From positions 2,452,073 to 2,516,072 of the forward strand of contig NC_087063.1 in NCBI RefSeq assembly GCF_963678635.1: a stretch of DNA of 64,000 nt, given 5' to 3'. Below, in pieces: positions 25,273-38,349 of the stretch (the stretch's first letter is position 1; each line of letters opens with the position of its first letter). The notes under the pieces were generated by a model. That model was not told the origin of the DNA. It was given only the letters and a program-made list of their open reading frames with translations, and ran no database searches. The translations under genes and the position numbers were made by a program. This stretch comes from Symsagittifera roscoffensis. Taxonomy: Eukaryota > Xenacoelomorpha > Acoela > Convolutidae.

Positions 25273-27803
25273 AGTTCCAAAAGAAGATCTTCTTCTCGCA
25301 GAAACTGCTTAAATTGTAATTGAATCCATATTGCAACATTATCTTAGCCTAAATTAGAGTTATTATATTTGCTTAAAACGGAGTCTTGCCAAGTATCAAG
25401 TGATGGCGATATCTGTTCTAAAACCCTAAATTTGATGTTCTTAAGTGATGTCGTCCGATGGTTGACGTAAGAATAATTCTCTATTTGTCAGTGATACTTG
25501 ACTCATATATGACTAATCTAATTTAATGCGGTTATTTTTAAGGTCAAATTCAGCTGCTCAGGCAGAATTGACAAGATCGTTACAAAAGTATTCGTGGTTT
25601 GTTTCTTCAAAGGTATGAATACATTTTATTTCCTGACAACGAGAATTGTCTTTCAGAAGATTGTGGTCATCAAATTTCAGATCCTTCAAATCTGAAGTTC
25701 TGCTTTAGTGAATCTTTTTAAAAGTGATATTTCACATAAGAAATATTCAAATATGGATTTTTTAAGGATTTTCACGATAATTACACGGTTAGGGTTAGAT
25801 TTTTTTTCTGCAAAAGTGATAAAGGCTATATATATTTTTTGAATTTTGCGTGCTTTTTTGTCTATTTACTACAAATACGGAAACAGAAAAATTCATAATT
25901 AAGAAGTCAGTGAGGTTGTCAAATTCATTTTAAGGCTTTCAAGTGTAACTTTGTACTGATTTTTTCGTACTGTTTTCAGTTATACGGGGATGCTAGATAA
26001 CCTTCTCTTATGCAAAGGAGAGTTCGCAGCAATTTATTTAATCATGTTTTGTTATTTCACTTGCGCGAGCTTGTGACTTGTAATTGGGAACTAACTTTTT
26101 TCTGTAAGCAGCTTTTCTTCCAAATTCTGCTGACATGCTCAAGCTCTTGAAAATACAATCTTCTAGTCCATTTGAGGTTGTAATTAATTTTTTCAAATAT
26201 ATTGCATTTAAAATAGTTTTTTTTCGAATTTGTTTTTCGCCCTAATTTCTATCAGCTGATTTTCGTTTTTTTCCTTGTTCAATTTAAACTATCTGGTAAG
26301 GGTGTCGTGCATTTTCTTTTCAAAGCTTGGGTTCATTATTTTTTGAGTCCAACAGTTTATACTCTAATTGAAAAATATTCTGTAGTTTTTAAATTTACTA
26401 ACTCTGATTTTTAATAATGTTATTGATTTTTTTGGTTAAACGGCTTCGGGCTATCTTATATCGGCTAAGTCAATTTATGCTGCGTAGTTACATAAAAAAA
26501 GAAAGAGAAACGTGTTCGCCATTTTCATGCCGAATAAAAGTGATGCGCTTAGATATGGAACTAAAATAACCTTGTAACAGATATTTTGAACCTGTACAAG
26601 AAAAAAAAAATAAGCGCATACAAAATCTAAAATTTGTCAATATTTTAGTTTTTGGTTCTACTTCAGCCCTAAATTTAATAAAAATATCGGTTTATTCAGC
26701 TTGTTTTGGAATTGTTGTTATAAATCGCTGTATTCGAAGGGTTTGTCAGTCCCTGGTCCCAACATAGCGTGCCCTTAAAAAGGCATTTCCGAGATTAAGT
26801 TACTCGTTGCATGAGTCATGGTATTGAGTCAAATGCGTCTCCAGGAGTCTGCTAGAAGTTTTTTTTTCCAAAAGAAGCCGGTAAAGAATCCAAACTTGAG
26901 AGCACAAGAAAACGAAAAATAATACGTTTCATCCCAAGTGATCATTCTCGAAAGAAATACAAATCAGGTTTTCATTTTTTGTTTATTTTCTTGATCATAG
27001 ATTGTTGGACTATGTTTTTCAGACAGAAAATTGAGTGGCTAAACTATCAAGAACTAGCAAAACATCAGTAGGTACTTCAACAGCTGCTGTCACTATTCTG
27101 ATTAGTTTCTTCGGACATTTCTAGCATTGGATGTTCAAGTTGGGTTGTTTTGATTGTGCTCACCGCGCGTTTAAATCAGCTCATCAATCTCCATTGCTGC
27201 TGCTGCGCGATATTTATGTGCTTGGTTATTTTTTTTGCAAAGACCCTACATTGGAAATTCGTTTTTTTTTGAACTATTACATGTGACCAGACGCAAGAAC
27301 TTGCCTATTTTTTGATAAAATTTAATCAACAGTTGATTCAATCATACTTTGTTTTACTTTGGACAGTTTTAATAAAATTTGCAGCTTTCCTCAGTTTTTT
27401 AACTGAAACTATTTAAGATATTCATATTCATCTAATTGCTATACTTTAATGCATTTTGGCTGATTATTTAGTTTTTTGGCGTCGATGTCTTTTTGTTGTT
27501 TAGTTGTCATAATAGTTAATTGAATGACAGTTAACAAGTATTGGTAAGCTTTTATATTGAATTATGAAGCCTCATTTTTGGAATTATGAATGGTTTGAAC
27601 GTAAGTTTTAGATTTAATAATCATGGCCAATAAGTAGGTATTTGCGGATTAATTTTGTTGTTAAGTGGTACATTGTCATGGAGTGAAATTGTTAAGGAGT
27701 TAAGTGACATGGTGTTAAAGTATAAGGACCCCCAAAAGATTTACCAAAAAATTACCAAATTACCCACAATTTCAGTGCAAATATACTTTTTTATGTTTTT
27801 GTA
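25273..27803. other. Intergenic, nothing recognised
   Basis: AT-rich sequence between C2CD5 and the kinase gene. Only short chance frames. Confidence 0.4.
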
Positions 27804-28005
27804 CTAGGAACCAGGAGCGGATCTAGGATTTTCTCGAGGGGGGGGGGCGGATTTTCGAAAATTTTGTCGCAAAATTATGTGAAAAAAAGGCGTTTTTAAG
27901 CATTTTTGGACAATTTTGACCAAAAAATCGCATTTTTTCGGCGCGCGCTCCCCCCTCAAAATAAGTATATATTGGCGCCCCCTTAAATCTGCCCCTGCTA
28001 GGAAC
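27804..28005. mobile_element. hAT-type MITE with 8-bp target duplication
   Basis: The 186-bp element 27812-27997 has inverted ends: left 'caggagcggatctagg', right reading inward 'caggggcagatttaagg'. It is flanked by the direct repeat 'ctaggaac' at 27804-27811 and 27998-28005. An 8-bp target duplication and CAGGGGCGG-type ends are the hallmark of hAT transposons. The interior is non-coding (G-run, 'aaattttgtcgcaaaatta', 'ggcgcgcgctcccccctc'). Related copies are at 14.2, 38.0, 41.8 and 44.6 kb. Confidence 0.8.
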
Positions 28006-28587
28006 CATTGGGGGGTGGGAATAGTGCAAGAGATCCGAGCTTGTAGTGAACGAAATAATTTTTCACTAGTTTGCAATTTGCATTTTTCAGAAAAATTCAT
28101 GTTTTTTTTTGCTAAGGAGCTTTAGTTGTATAAGGATACCAGTTTTTTCTCATCGCATTTTAAAAAATCCATTGCAGTCTTTTGAGAAATTTTTGAAAAT
28201 TTTTTTTCTCATTTATATTGAATATGAGTTTCAATTCGACTTGAGACGTAACTTTGAAGAAGCTTCATTCAGTCTGTCGCGTTTTAATCTCAGTTTCAGT
28301 CAAACTTCATCAGTGATAATTCCATTATAAATCCGAGACACCTCTGAAATACGTCAGCCCCTGTTTGCCTCAAATAAGAACTTGTCAAGATCACAGACCA
28401 CATGTTTAAAAGTAGGCCCCCAAAGTACGAAGCAATTTCACGCATTACTTCATGGCACAAATTTACTTACAGTCTAGTGTCTAGTCCTAGAAGTTTCAAT
28501 ATCTCAATAGTAATTTGATGTTACTTTTCAGATCTACTATGTTAATTCTTCTTCGTCATAGAGAGAAATAATATGAAGTGAAATCAA

Positions 28588-31500
28588 ATGGAAGATCGAA
28601 TGCTCCCTCAATTTCGCAGCATTAAATGCGTACCCCCCTTCTTTGTAGCAATTTTGCTCCCCCTGTTTATGAGTTCAATTGAGGCTTTGGTAAATTCACA
28701 AAAAAACTGTTTCATCGGACTAGTTGCCGAAAGACCTAGTTCAGTTCAATACGCAGAATACGACAAAGAAAATATTAAACAATATGTGCTACAGTTCCAA
28801 ATTGACCTTTGCGAGAATAGCAAAAACACAGATGATATCAGTCTAGGCGTGAGTCGAATAGTGCAAAACAATGCACTGATGGCCATACCACACATAGCCC
28901 CAATTCCATCGGTAATAGCATTACAAAACAATGAGGAGATATCACAAGATCAAGCAAATGATCAACAAGTCTATTTCAGAATAGTAAATCGCAAAAAGGG
29001 TCCGAACAGCGACTCCTATGATTACTTCATAGAACTTGTGTTTCCAGTGCTGACACTACAGAGTTCAATGTTTATAAAGATAGTGTTTAAGTCCAAAGGA
29101 AATGTAGCGAGTTACTCGGCTTTCAGCGAATGGTCAGGACAGTTGATAGTCCAGCAGAAGGCAGAAATAGAAGCCGTGACACATCATACTGTTCAAAATA
29201 TCCTCAACAATGGAGATCTTCGCAATGAAATTATCTGTGGGAAGTTACTCGGACACCCAGAGCCGAAAGTTATCTGGGAATGCGCCGGAAACCAGAACTT
29301 TTGGCTAAAGAAGACAAAAGATTCGCCAAAAGAGTATGGACCCCACACACAAGCGAATCTTTCGCTTTATGAATTCGGAGATGATAAAGATTGTCAAGGA
29401 GACGGAAGGTTTGAGTTGGTGTGTAAAATAAGCAATGAAATCATGACAGACGGCGTAAAGACAGAATACAAGGACCAGAAAACGATCAGCACTATGCAAG
29501 TGATCCAAGCGGTTGATAACGACAAAGCGACTTGTTATTATCTGGAAAAAGGAGACGATGGCACTGGTTGTCAAGACTATATATCCCGGAACAATGATGA
29601 TAATAATAGAATCCAGTTCAACAGTACTCACGGGTTAAAATCATTCATGGAAGTTTTGAAGTTCAAGTCTTCCCATCTCAAAGGCGAAATCTCAATTTGT
29701 GAAAAAGTTATGCAAAATTTGGCATGTAATTTTTTCGCCAGTGACTGTAAAGAACGCGCCGAAGATCTTTTCTGCAGAAAAGAATGTGAAATGATTATAA
29801 CATCGTGTTCGGTTAGCGAAGCGCTACCTCTGCAGAAACGATTTTGCGACTATTTCCCTATGCCTAATCGACAAAAAACATGCCGTGTCGACTTTCTGAA
29901 AGGTCTCTCCCTTTTCGACAATAAGACTCAAGTTAGCGTTACGAACAACAGTGTCTATAAAGGCAGTTTCATGGCCCCAGACAATCAGACGTGTGAAAAA
30001 TGGAGTGACGTAGAAACTAAGTTTCACTTGCTAAGAGGAGCTTACTCACAAAATTACTGCCGTGCTACAAATGCGCCTGAAGATAATATTCTAAGATGCT
30101 ACAACAAATTTGCAGACACGTATATTCAGTGCTGGCCAGAAAAACCAGAAGAGCCAGATTCTGGCGATATTCATCATCTGGCACGAAAGTGTGACTTTAC
30201 GTGCAAATTGCAAGAGGGAATCGCAAGTCATTGGAAAGTAGTGCTAACAGCTCTCTGTTGTGTTGTTGCAATGGCTATAATTATTCTTGTGCTTATTTAC
30301 TGTTGTTGCTGCAAGCGGCCAAGTGTACGAATGGTAGCTCATGACCGCAGTAGTTTTCCAGACATGAAACTGCGTCAGAACCCAATGTATGCGCCAAGTA
30401 CGAACCAGTCCCGAGTTCTGCCAAACACCCCGGACCCATCGCTAGGTATGGGTCCCCCAGATATACGAGGCTCACACCCTCGATTTCCAAATGTGATGCA
30501 AGCATCTCGCAATCGATACGTGCCTACGCCTGAAAACAGTCTAGGACGGTCCGGTCAACCAGCAGGTCCTAACTTCAGATTTTCAGGCGGTTTCCGACCC
30601 CCTACTCCGGCGATTCCAGGTGGGCCCATGTCTAGAGGTCCTCCTCCACCTGTAGGTTTCGGCTACGCGCTAGCGAACCGAGATGCCAATCCACTGGCGC
30701 AATTTGAGTATGACCGGAACAAAATTCAGTACATAGAAGACATAGGATCTGGTGCTTTTGGGTACGTGTTCAGAGCCAAAGCGCCTGGATTAGGAAGGAG
30801 GGATATGTCTTTGGCAGCAGGAGGCGCTCCTCAGGATCCTTCTTTTCTGGGAACTGAGGTGGCAGTCAAGATGCTAAAAGATGACGCTACTGAAGACCAA
30901 ATGGCCGACTTTGTCAATGAAGCGAAACTGATGTCGTCATTCAATCACCCCAATATTATTAAACTACTTGGAGTTTGCTCAGTTGGCAAGCCTTTCTGCT
31001 TGTTACTTGAGTACATGAAAAACAGAGACTTAAGCGACTTCTTACGCAAAAACGGACCAGAATCGGATCTAGACGTGAAAGCACGAGTGAACCTATCGAT
31101 CGCAGATCTGATTCTGATCTGTCAACAAGTCGCATCTGGCATGTCTTACATCTCTGAGAAGAACTACATCCACAGAGACCTGGCCACCAGGAATTGTCTG
31201 GTTTCGGAAAGTATGGCAGTCAAGATATCGGACTTCGGCCTGTCACAATTCATAGGCACTGACGACTACTCACAAGTTGATGACAACGATGCCATACCAA
31301 TTCGATGGATAGCCCCTGAAGCACTAATCACAAACAAGTTTGTTTGCTCAATAGTTTCAATTAAAAAGGAACATTGGTCTTAGAGATTATTGGTTTTAAA
31401 TTTTGAAACCGTCGGTATTCACGGCGCTATGTTTACAGAACTAAAGCTTGTGTTATAGTATGATCTCTTTTTTTCAACCTAAGTCGCAAATATTGTTGCG

Positions 31501-34500
31501 ACGCAAATTTTGCTGCGACAAAATGTGTTCATTTCGATCAATAACCAGCTATTAAGTACAGCCAATGCTACCGACATTAACACAGACTATTATTAAGTGT
31601 AATGAAATCCTTTCACGCTCAATTTTGATTTTCCGCGGTTTGACTTGTGATTTCTTTTTAAGCTCAGTGCATTGTTAAAAGGAAGGCAAACTCCACTATC
31701 GAACAGCGAAATCGTTGAGATGACAAAAACGTGATCGACTTCTAATTCCTGACTTATAATAGGAAAGGAGATCCGCAACAGTATAAGAGGGATCGAACCT
31801 GGGCAGAGTCGGATGTTCTTAATGAACTTTTCCGTATACAAGTTAAAAAGCGTGCGCCCTTTAAATCGATAAATTGAGGCATGTTATTTGGTAAATTTCT
31901 TGTTTTTTTTCAAAAATTGACTGGTTCTACTAATGCGTCATAATTGGCTTGCCTCACTTAGCAATTATGTAGACTCATAATTGGTGTAGGTCACTTAAGG
32001 AATTTTAAAGACTCAAAGTTTTACTCATTCAGTTTCCCCCGTAGCGTTATCGGTCATCTGTGTTAAGTTTGTTTTTCTATTTTCACGACCACATTCTTGA
32101 AGTGGTAAGGAACTCTGGCGTAGGGTGGGTTTTCCCAGTCGATTTAGATTTTCTCGATAAAAAGTCGTTAGTCATTGAGCAATGTATCATATTTAAGCCC
32201 TATCAGTCGTGATTCGGATTCTCAATGATATTTTGAGAAGGTTTTCTTAGTGTCGAGAACAAACTGGTGTGAATTTTTTTGCTATTCAGACTGAAATTTA
32301 GCGAAGAGCAACTACTTTCGCTCCATTTCTACGATGAGCTATTTCACGAAAATAAGTATTTATTTGCTTGAGAAATAAATGCATTATTTTTTGCGTGTAT
32401 TTTCCATGGCTGTCCAATTTCGGCAATGATAACTGTTATCGGAACGTTCTTAGCTGAAAAGCCTCCGGCTTCTGTTGCTGTTCTGACCACTCCAGTGGGA
32501 GGGAACTTTGTGCTAGGTATGGATTATGCCATAGAATGATTCGACGGATTCAAGTGTGGTATTATATCTAAATCCCATTGGTTGTGATACGGATTCTAAA
32601 AAAGAACCAAAAAATTTGTTTTAAAAATGAAGTTTGGTCAGCGGCTGACCTCTAGTTTTAAATTTAATTTAGCTATTGTTACATCTCATTGTTCTTGCAT
32701 CTGTAATGTAATTAGGTCGCTCTTTAACACAGATAATAACAGGAAATGCAGACCAAAAATGAAAAAATATGTTCCTTAGTTCGATATATTTTTTAACCTT
32801 TTTGTTGATTTTTTTTCTGAATTAATGTAGTCACATAATCTATTCTTCTTTTTACCGTTGCAATGAGCTTATTTGTCTGCTTATGTTTTGTCGGCTTAGT
32901 TGCCACATCGTTTAGTTTTTTTGCTGTACGCTTTTCACATTGTAATAGCTTTTAGTGTTTTGATTTTCTTCTGATGTTTGTCTTCGTAGATTTTTCTTTT
33001 TGTTTTTTTTTCGCTGAAACTTTTGTTCTTCACAAATTGTTCCGGCTTGCATTTTATCGCCTTAGTGTCCTAATTTGAGTCGTTTCAAGGTAAACGTTTT
33101 TTTATGCTCACCGAGTTGCACAAATTGGTTAAATCTTTATAGAAATAATAGCTGAAGTTTTTCATGGCAAGGAGTTTTCTCGGCTTGATAGGATTCCGGC
33201 ATGAATTGTATCGGCCTAATGGCCTTAGATTGCTTCTTTCGACGAGCGAAAAAAAATCGTTTGTGCGTGTGTGTGTTTTGAGGGTGAGGGAGACATAATA
33301 ACTATAACTGTTTATAAGTCCTGTGGAGTTTGTTCGGATCAAAGGGTTTCTGCTAAGTTGTTTTCGGCTTTGTTACCGCATGGTAAATTATCTTCCGATT
33401 TGAATTTCACTTTCTATTATCCTGGCATGTTCTTATTTAAAACTAGCCTGTTTAATTTTGGATCTAGTTTTCTAGATTTTTTTCTTTTTTCCGTCTTAGC
33501 GGCTTTCTGGTTTTGCATCGCAGCTTCGCCTCTGTGTTAAAGTTTGTTTTGAAAATTTTTATTTATTAGAATCATTTTATATAAGGATAATCGGTTGTTG
33601 GGTGAGAAGCATAGAATTTTATCCAAAAAATCCTAATCATAATGTTTCTTGAAATTGAAAGAGCATTAACGCCATTTATTTGAAAAATTTTCAAAAAAAG
33701 TTATCCTCGAACTCGTTCACACTTTTTCAATTATCTGTCGGTTCTTTTAATTAGTTAGAGAATTTTGAATACATCATGAGCAATAGAAACCAGTAAAAGT
33801 AAGTAATAAATTAAAGAATTACAGGAAGATCAATCTGAAATTTCCAGTCTGAAAATCATTAGTCTGAAAAACAAAAAGTTCAGACCAGTTCTTCTATTTT
33901 GATTTTGTTTTGATTTGTTTGAATCAAGATCAATAGAGGCTCAACATGAAACCACAGAATATAAAATCGGGAAAAATATGAAATACTATTTGCTTAAGTG
34001 TAAGTTTAGATCGAACTAGCGGATCTACTTAACAATTGCTCCCCCTTTCTTAATTGTTCAGTAGATCCGAACTAGCTTCTCAGGTCATCGCTGACTGGGC
34101 TATTTTCATGCGCAAAGGAGCAAATGCGCAAAACAGTCTCAATCAATGAATGCCTTTTAAGTGTCCAAAACTGACTTTTAAGTGTCCAAAACTGATTTTA
34201 ATTGCTTATTTGCATCGAGTTTATGAATAATGAGTTCTAATTGGCTGGAAGAATTTTTGAACATGAAGGATTCCCCCATCGTTGATCAATAAGTTCATGT
34301 ACTGAGGTGAAAATTAAACAAATTCTGTGAGTTAATAGATAAATCGCAGATAACGAAGGTTTTTTTTTTCGTGTGTAGATATACGAAACAGTCAGACGTG
34401 TGGGCATTTGGAGTTCTGTTGTGGGAGGTTTTCTCTTTCGCAACTCAGCCATATATCTCGATGGCCAACATAGAAGACGTAGTGGACTATGTCACCAGTG

Positions 34501-35016
34501 GAAACCATCTGGACAAACCACACCACACACCTGAAGACATTTACGAAGTAAAACAATTGTTCACACAGTCATTAAGTAGCATGGGACTAATGAAGCAGTT
34601 TCTAGTTTGAAATAAAAAATGGACCAAGTTAATATCCTCCCACGCAAAACCGTTTAGGGGGAGGGGGAGGCTGTTAATTTGGTTACGAGTTTGGCCTTTC
34701 AGTCAATCAGATTACAGCATTTTACACTGTAGTTTTTTCAGGAAAAAGTCTTAAAAGTTGTGCACTCTCAAATATGATTTTTCGCTGTTTCAAAAATGAG
34801 ATTTTCGAAAGTTGATGAAAAATGTTTTAAAATTTATTTTCTTTTTGGTTTCCTTGATTTCATTGCACGGTTCCAACTGTCGTTGGTTATGTTTAGGTAA
34901 TGTGTCAGTGCTGGAATGGAGAACCCACAAAGCGACCCAACTTCAGAAATCTATACGAAATACTCGACAACCTACTGAAGCGATACACGTCTTCACAGAG
35001 CGAAAGTTTCTGCTGA
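28588..35016 (+). CDS. MUSK: MuSK/Nrk-family receptor tyrosine kinase (3 exons)
   Basis: Exons 28588-31337, 34379-34547 and 34897-35016 (TGA), joined by GT-AG introns in phases 2 and 0: 1012 codons. The signal peptide has a hydrophobic stretch at residues 17-35. One Ig-like domain spans about 200-310 (C..GHPEPKVIWEC), the Frizzled cysteine-rich domain about 315-432, the kringle about 445-530 ('CEKWS', 'NYCRA', 'CYN'), and the TM helix 549-575. A juxtamembrane Pro-rich segment carries NPMY (598-601), then the kinase domain. Kinase residues: G-loop GSGAFG from 720, VAVK Lys761, HRDLATRN with Asp864, DFG Asp882, 'IPIRWIAPEA'. Exon 2 supplies 'SDVWAFGVLLWEVFS' and exon 3 the last lobe ('CWNGEPTKRPNF'). 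NPxY plus 'APGL' after the G-loop favours MuSK/Nrk over ROR, which shares the ectodomain order. MuSK organises neuromuscular synapses in vertebrates. One huge exon encodes most of the protein. Earlier 5' non-coding exons cannot be excluded. Confidence 0.88.
31430..32080. repeat. SINE-like family 2 copy with nested repeat, in kinase intron 1
   Basis: Matches 21690-22210 in two blocks (31465-31590 and about 31760-32050, the latter with 'gatcgaacctgggcagagtcggatgtt'). The blocks are separated by an insert (about 31595-31745) that resembles sequence near 23.90-24.05 kb ('cgcggtttgact', 'ttaaaaggaaggcaaactcc'). So one repeat appears inserted in another. Confidence 0.55.
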
Positions 35017-35175
35017 CCCCAACCCCCCCCCCCACCCAACAGACACACACTACCCCATCTCAATCCAACCCCCCTTTCACCCAAAAAAGGAAGTACAGTA
35101 CCCCTAATGTCTTCAGCAGCGCCTCAAATGACATTAACAACACAAATAACTCACAAAAATAAACCTTAACCCTAA

Positions 35176-35181
35176 ATAAAA
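35176..35181 (+). terminator. Poly(A) signal AATAAA of the kinase gene
   Basis: Canonical hexamer 160 nt after the stop codon at 35014-35016, in an A-rich context. It follows a C-rich stretch with CA-rich flanks. Confidence 0.5.
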
Positions 35182-35999
35182 AAAATAGAGGTTCTTTTCC
35201 AATTGTGGCCAAAATTATCGTAGCTCTCCGTTGACGCTTTTTTTCCAATGAAAGAATTCAAACTGAAATTGAATAAAACACAATTTTCACATTGCTTAAA
35301 CAAATATTTCAAAACTAAAATTGTCGATTATTAGACCGTATGCTGTTTACGTGAAAGAAATTGTTGTACGAATTGAATTGTTTTTTTTTTTGTTGTTTAA
35401 GATACAATTTTTGGAAAAAAGCCTCGGGATTTTATTGTAAAAACTGTGCGAATGATCAGTCTTTGTTTTCGAGAGGTTGACTGAGTTCTATGTTTTATAA
35501 ATGCTTCTTCCTCCAGTGCTTTCTAACTAATCCACATATTTTTCAATTATCCCAGTGCAAATTTTATAGAGAAATAATCGTTTTTCTGGCTCTTTTTCCT
35601 TCCCACACCCCCCATCACCTCATAAGCATATTTTTTATGGTGCAATGAGGAGTTTTAAAAGGTTATGTATGGAGACCAAATATGTTTGTCGTGGCCCGAT
35701 TAGTCCGAATGGCAAATTTTGTAACAATCAGACAACGTGAACAGAAACATTACGTATAAAAGTTCGCAGGTCGGGGGGAGGGTATGGAAAAAGAGCCGTT
35801 TTTCTTTCAAATTTGCTGATTTCGAGCAGTCGCGCTTTGACTTGATATCTTTCGTTATGACGCAGCATTTCAATAATTTACTTTCTCAAATTTTCTTTGC
35901 CTTAAATTCGTCTTTGCTATCGATTGAGTAATACGATTATTGTTCCTTATTGAATCCCTGTACTGCACCTGTACTTGGCTGTCGATTTGAAAGGATTAT
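35182..35999. other. Intergenic, nothing recognised
   Basis: AT-rich, no exon or RNA gene recognised. Confidence 0.4.
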
Positions 36000-38345
36000 T
36001 ACTCAAAGTGTAATTGCGCTTTTTATTATCAGTTGTCAGTTTGTCAGTCAGCCAACCTGTTCAAGTTTCAGAAGTATTTTTGAAACTTGTTTTATGCGAA
36101 AGTTGAACTTTTGGCTAAAACCAAACCCCCCCACCCACCGTCCCCTCCCCCCCCCCCACACACACACACACACACACATACCTACACACTAACACATCCG
36201 TTGCCATCGTGAATTTTTAAGCGTGAAATTTTTGGCCTCCTAATTCAAATTGATTGAATTTGGAGCATATAAGAATTTGATAATCTCGCTACATAACCGT
36301 GTAAATCAAATGTGGTACTGCGAAATTTCAGTGAAAGGGAAGAAAGCGGAAAGGTCGGGAAAGAAAAAGTTTAAATTATTGTGATAATTTGAAAAATAAC
36401 AACAGGTTGACTGCAAATTTTGATCGTAACATCATTTTATTTCAATTTCTGCCTTGTAAATAAACGACTCGTAATTTTTCATGTGAGCTCTTCTCTGTGC
36501 AGAAAGAATGTATGTCTATGTTTAAGTTTACCTTGTTTAGCATAGTTTCAAATGTTGTCTCGACTTTTTTGTGTTTATAGTCTGAAATGCGGACTGCGTC
36601 AACATCCATTTCAAACAATAAAAATTGTCCAACTTATTGAAAAAAAAAAACATTGTAAACAGGTTATATTTTCAAACTTTTCAACACTTCTAACTCCAAA
36701 AATTGTTTCACAAAAAAACGTTTGTAGAACGTTTTTCTTTTAAGTAAATAGGCTTTAATAAAAAATGCGAAAGAATGTCGAGTTGATTTCAATTGGTGCT
36801 CTCAATTTCCGCTCCGTTGCTTAATTCAGGAAACTTTTTCTAAAATTACTTATTTTTCAGAGAATCGGCCTCATTCTTCGAGTTACCGGTCGACTTAAAT
36901 CAAATGGATTACATAGAACATTAGTTTTAAATTTAAAAAAAACTAGGTTGTCAAACAGATGTTTAAAATTCGTTTAATAGAAATCCTGTTAAACTGTATA
37001 ATGAAAAATATGTAAATGGTCAGTACGGGAATAAAAACAGTTGAACGACTGAAAAAGATATTAAATATAATATAAGAACATCTCTTTTTATATCTCCCCC
37101 CGATTAAATAATTTATTAATTCTTTCATGTTTCTTAATAATTTCCGACGCAGTTTATTTTTTTTGTTTGTCATCTTTGGATCCCAGTTCTAACCAGATTT
37201 AGCTCTCAAATGTTATATCTATCTCTTTGTTGCTATATTTTTGTCTATAATTCTATCACATTTAACAGCTTAGTCTCTAATCAGTCTTGGAGCATTTGTT
37301 CCGATTAATGTCTGAAAGTTGCCTGCAAATCACTGGAATTTTCTACAACTCCCAAGTTATCGCTGTGGAAAATAGCTCCAAAATGAGTAGAAATACAAAA
37401 AAAAATTATGATTTAGTTGATCCTAAAATCCTATTTTTTTCTGAAAGCTCGAATCAGTTTATAAACTTATTAAGTTATTTGTCTGAACAACTTAATTTGC
37501 TGCTAAAAAGCTATTAGTCGGTAAGAAAAATATGCGAATTGGCGATGAACTACTATCAGTTAATTACCTAATTAAGTGATAACTTGTGGAGTATTGTACA
37601 GAAAGTGTGTAGCTCGCAGGTGAAGTTTAGTAAATTTAAATGGATAGATAGGAAAGGAGAGAGTTTAATTTATAAATTATTCGTGCTGATTACTCGTGGT
37701 TGGTTTCTTAATTTAGTGTCGTCAGCTTAGCTAGCCCAAACCACATTATTTTTGTATGCACTTTTGTAAACTACTCATAGCTTTTGATTTTCATAGTAAT
37801 GAAGAATAAATCTTAGTTTCTCCTGTCTTCACAGTTGCAAAGATAGATTCGAAATGAAATTTAAACCCATGTGTGGAATTTTGGAAGTCACCGAGTTCAA
37901 TTTCACCCCAGATTTAATCGTGTTTTGATTACCTCCGCAAATAAAACACCGTTGAAAATTTTCACCAAACTGGACCGTTTGGTTTTGACTTTTCGCGTGT
38001 TGTTCATTCATTGATCCTCCAGGCAGGTCAGGGGCGGATTTGGGTGGGGGGGGGGGGCGTCTTCTCTTTGAATTATTTTGAGAGATCCATTTATGTCTGA
38101 CGGACCCTAAAATTTTCAAAAGCGCCTTTGGCGCCAATATATACTAATTTTAAGGGAGGAGCGCGCGCAGAAAAAACTTTTTCCAAAACGTGTCTAAAAC
38201 GCTATTTTTGGCCAATTTTTTCAAAATTTTGCCTCCGGCGCCGAAATTATGGCCAAAACTGTGTCTTTTTAGTGCTTTGGGAGAGCTCAGAAAATCAATT
38301 TCCTCGGTCTAAAAAAAAGTTTTTTGAAAATCCGCCCGCGCCTGC
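36000..38345. repeat. Segmental repeat, diverged copy 1
   Basis: From 'ctcaaagtgtaattgcgctttttatta' (36003) to the hAT-like insert (38034-38345) this collinearly matches 39840-42065 and 42673-44899, with small indels. It carries a private (CA)n tract at 36157-36178. Frames in it are not conserved between copies, so I see no gene. Content is unidentified apart from the hAT-like insert, whose flanks 'ctccaggcag' are duplicated. Confidence 0.75.
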
Positions 38346-38349
38346 TCCA

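Noticed and set aside
34371-34610. Reading kinase exon 2 on to its own stop at 34610
   Set aside because: A donor at 34548 joins in phase to 34897, where the missing kinase subdomain (CW...RP) is found. The extension lacks it.
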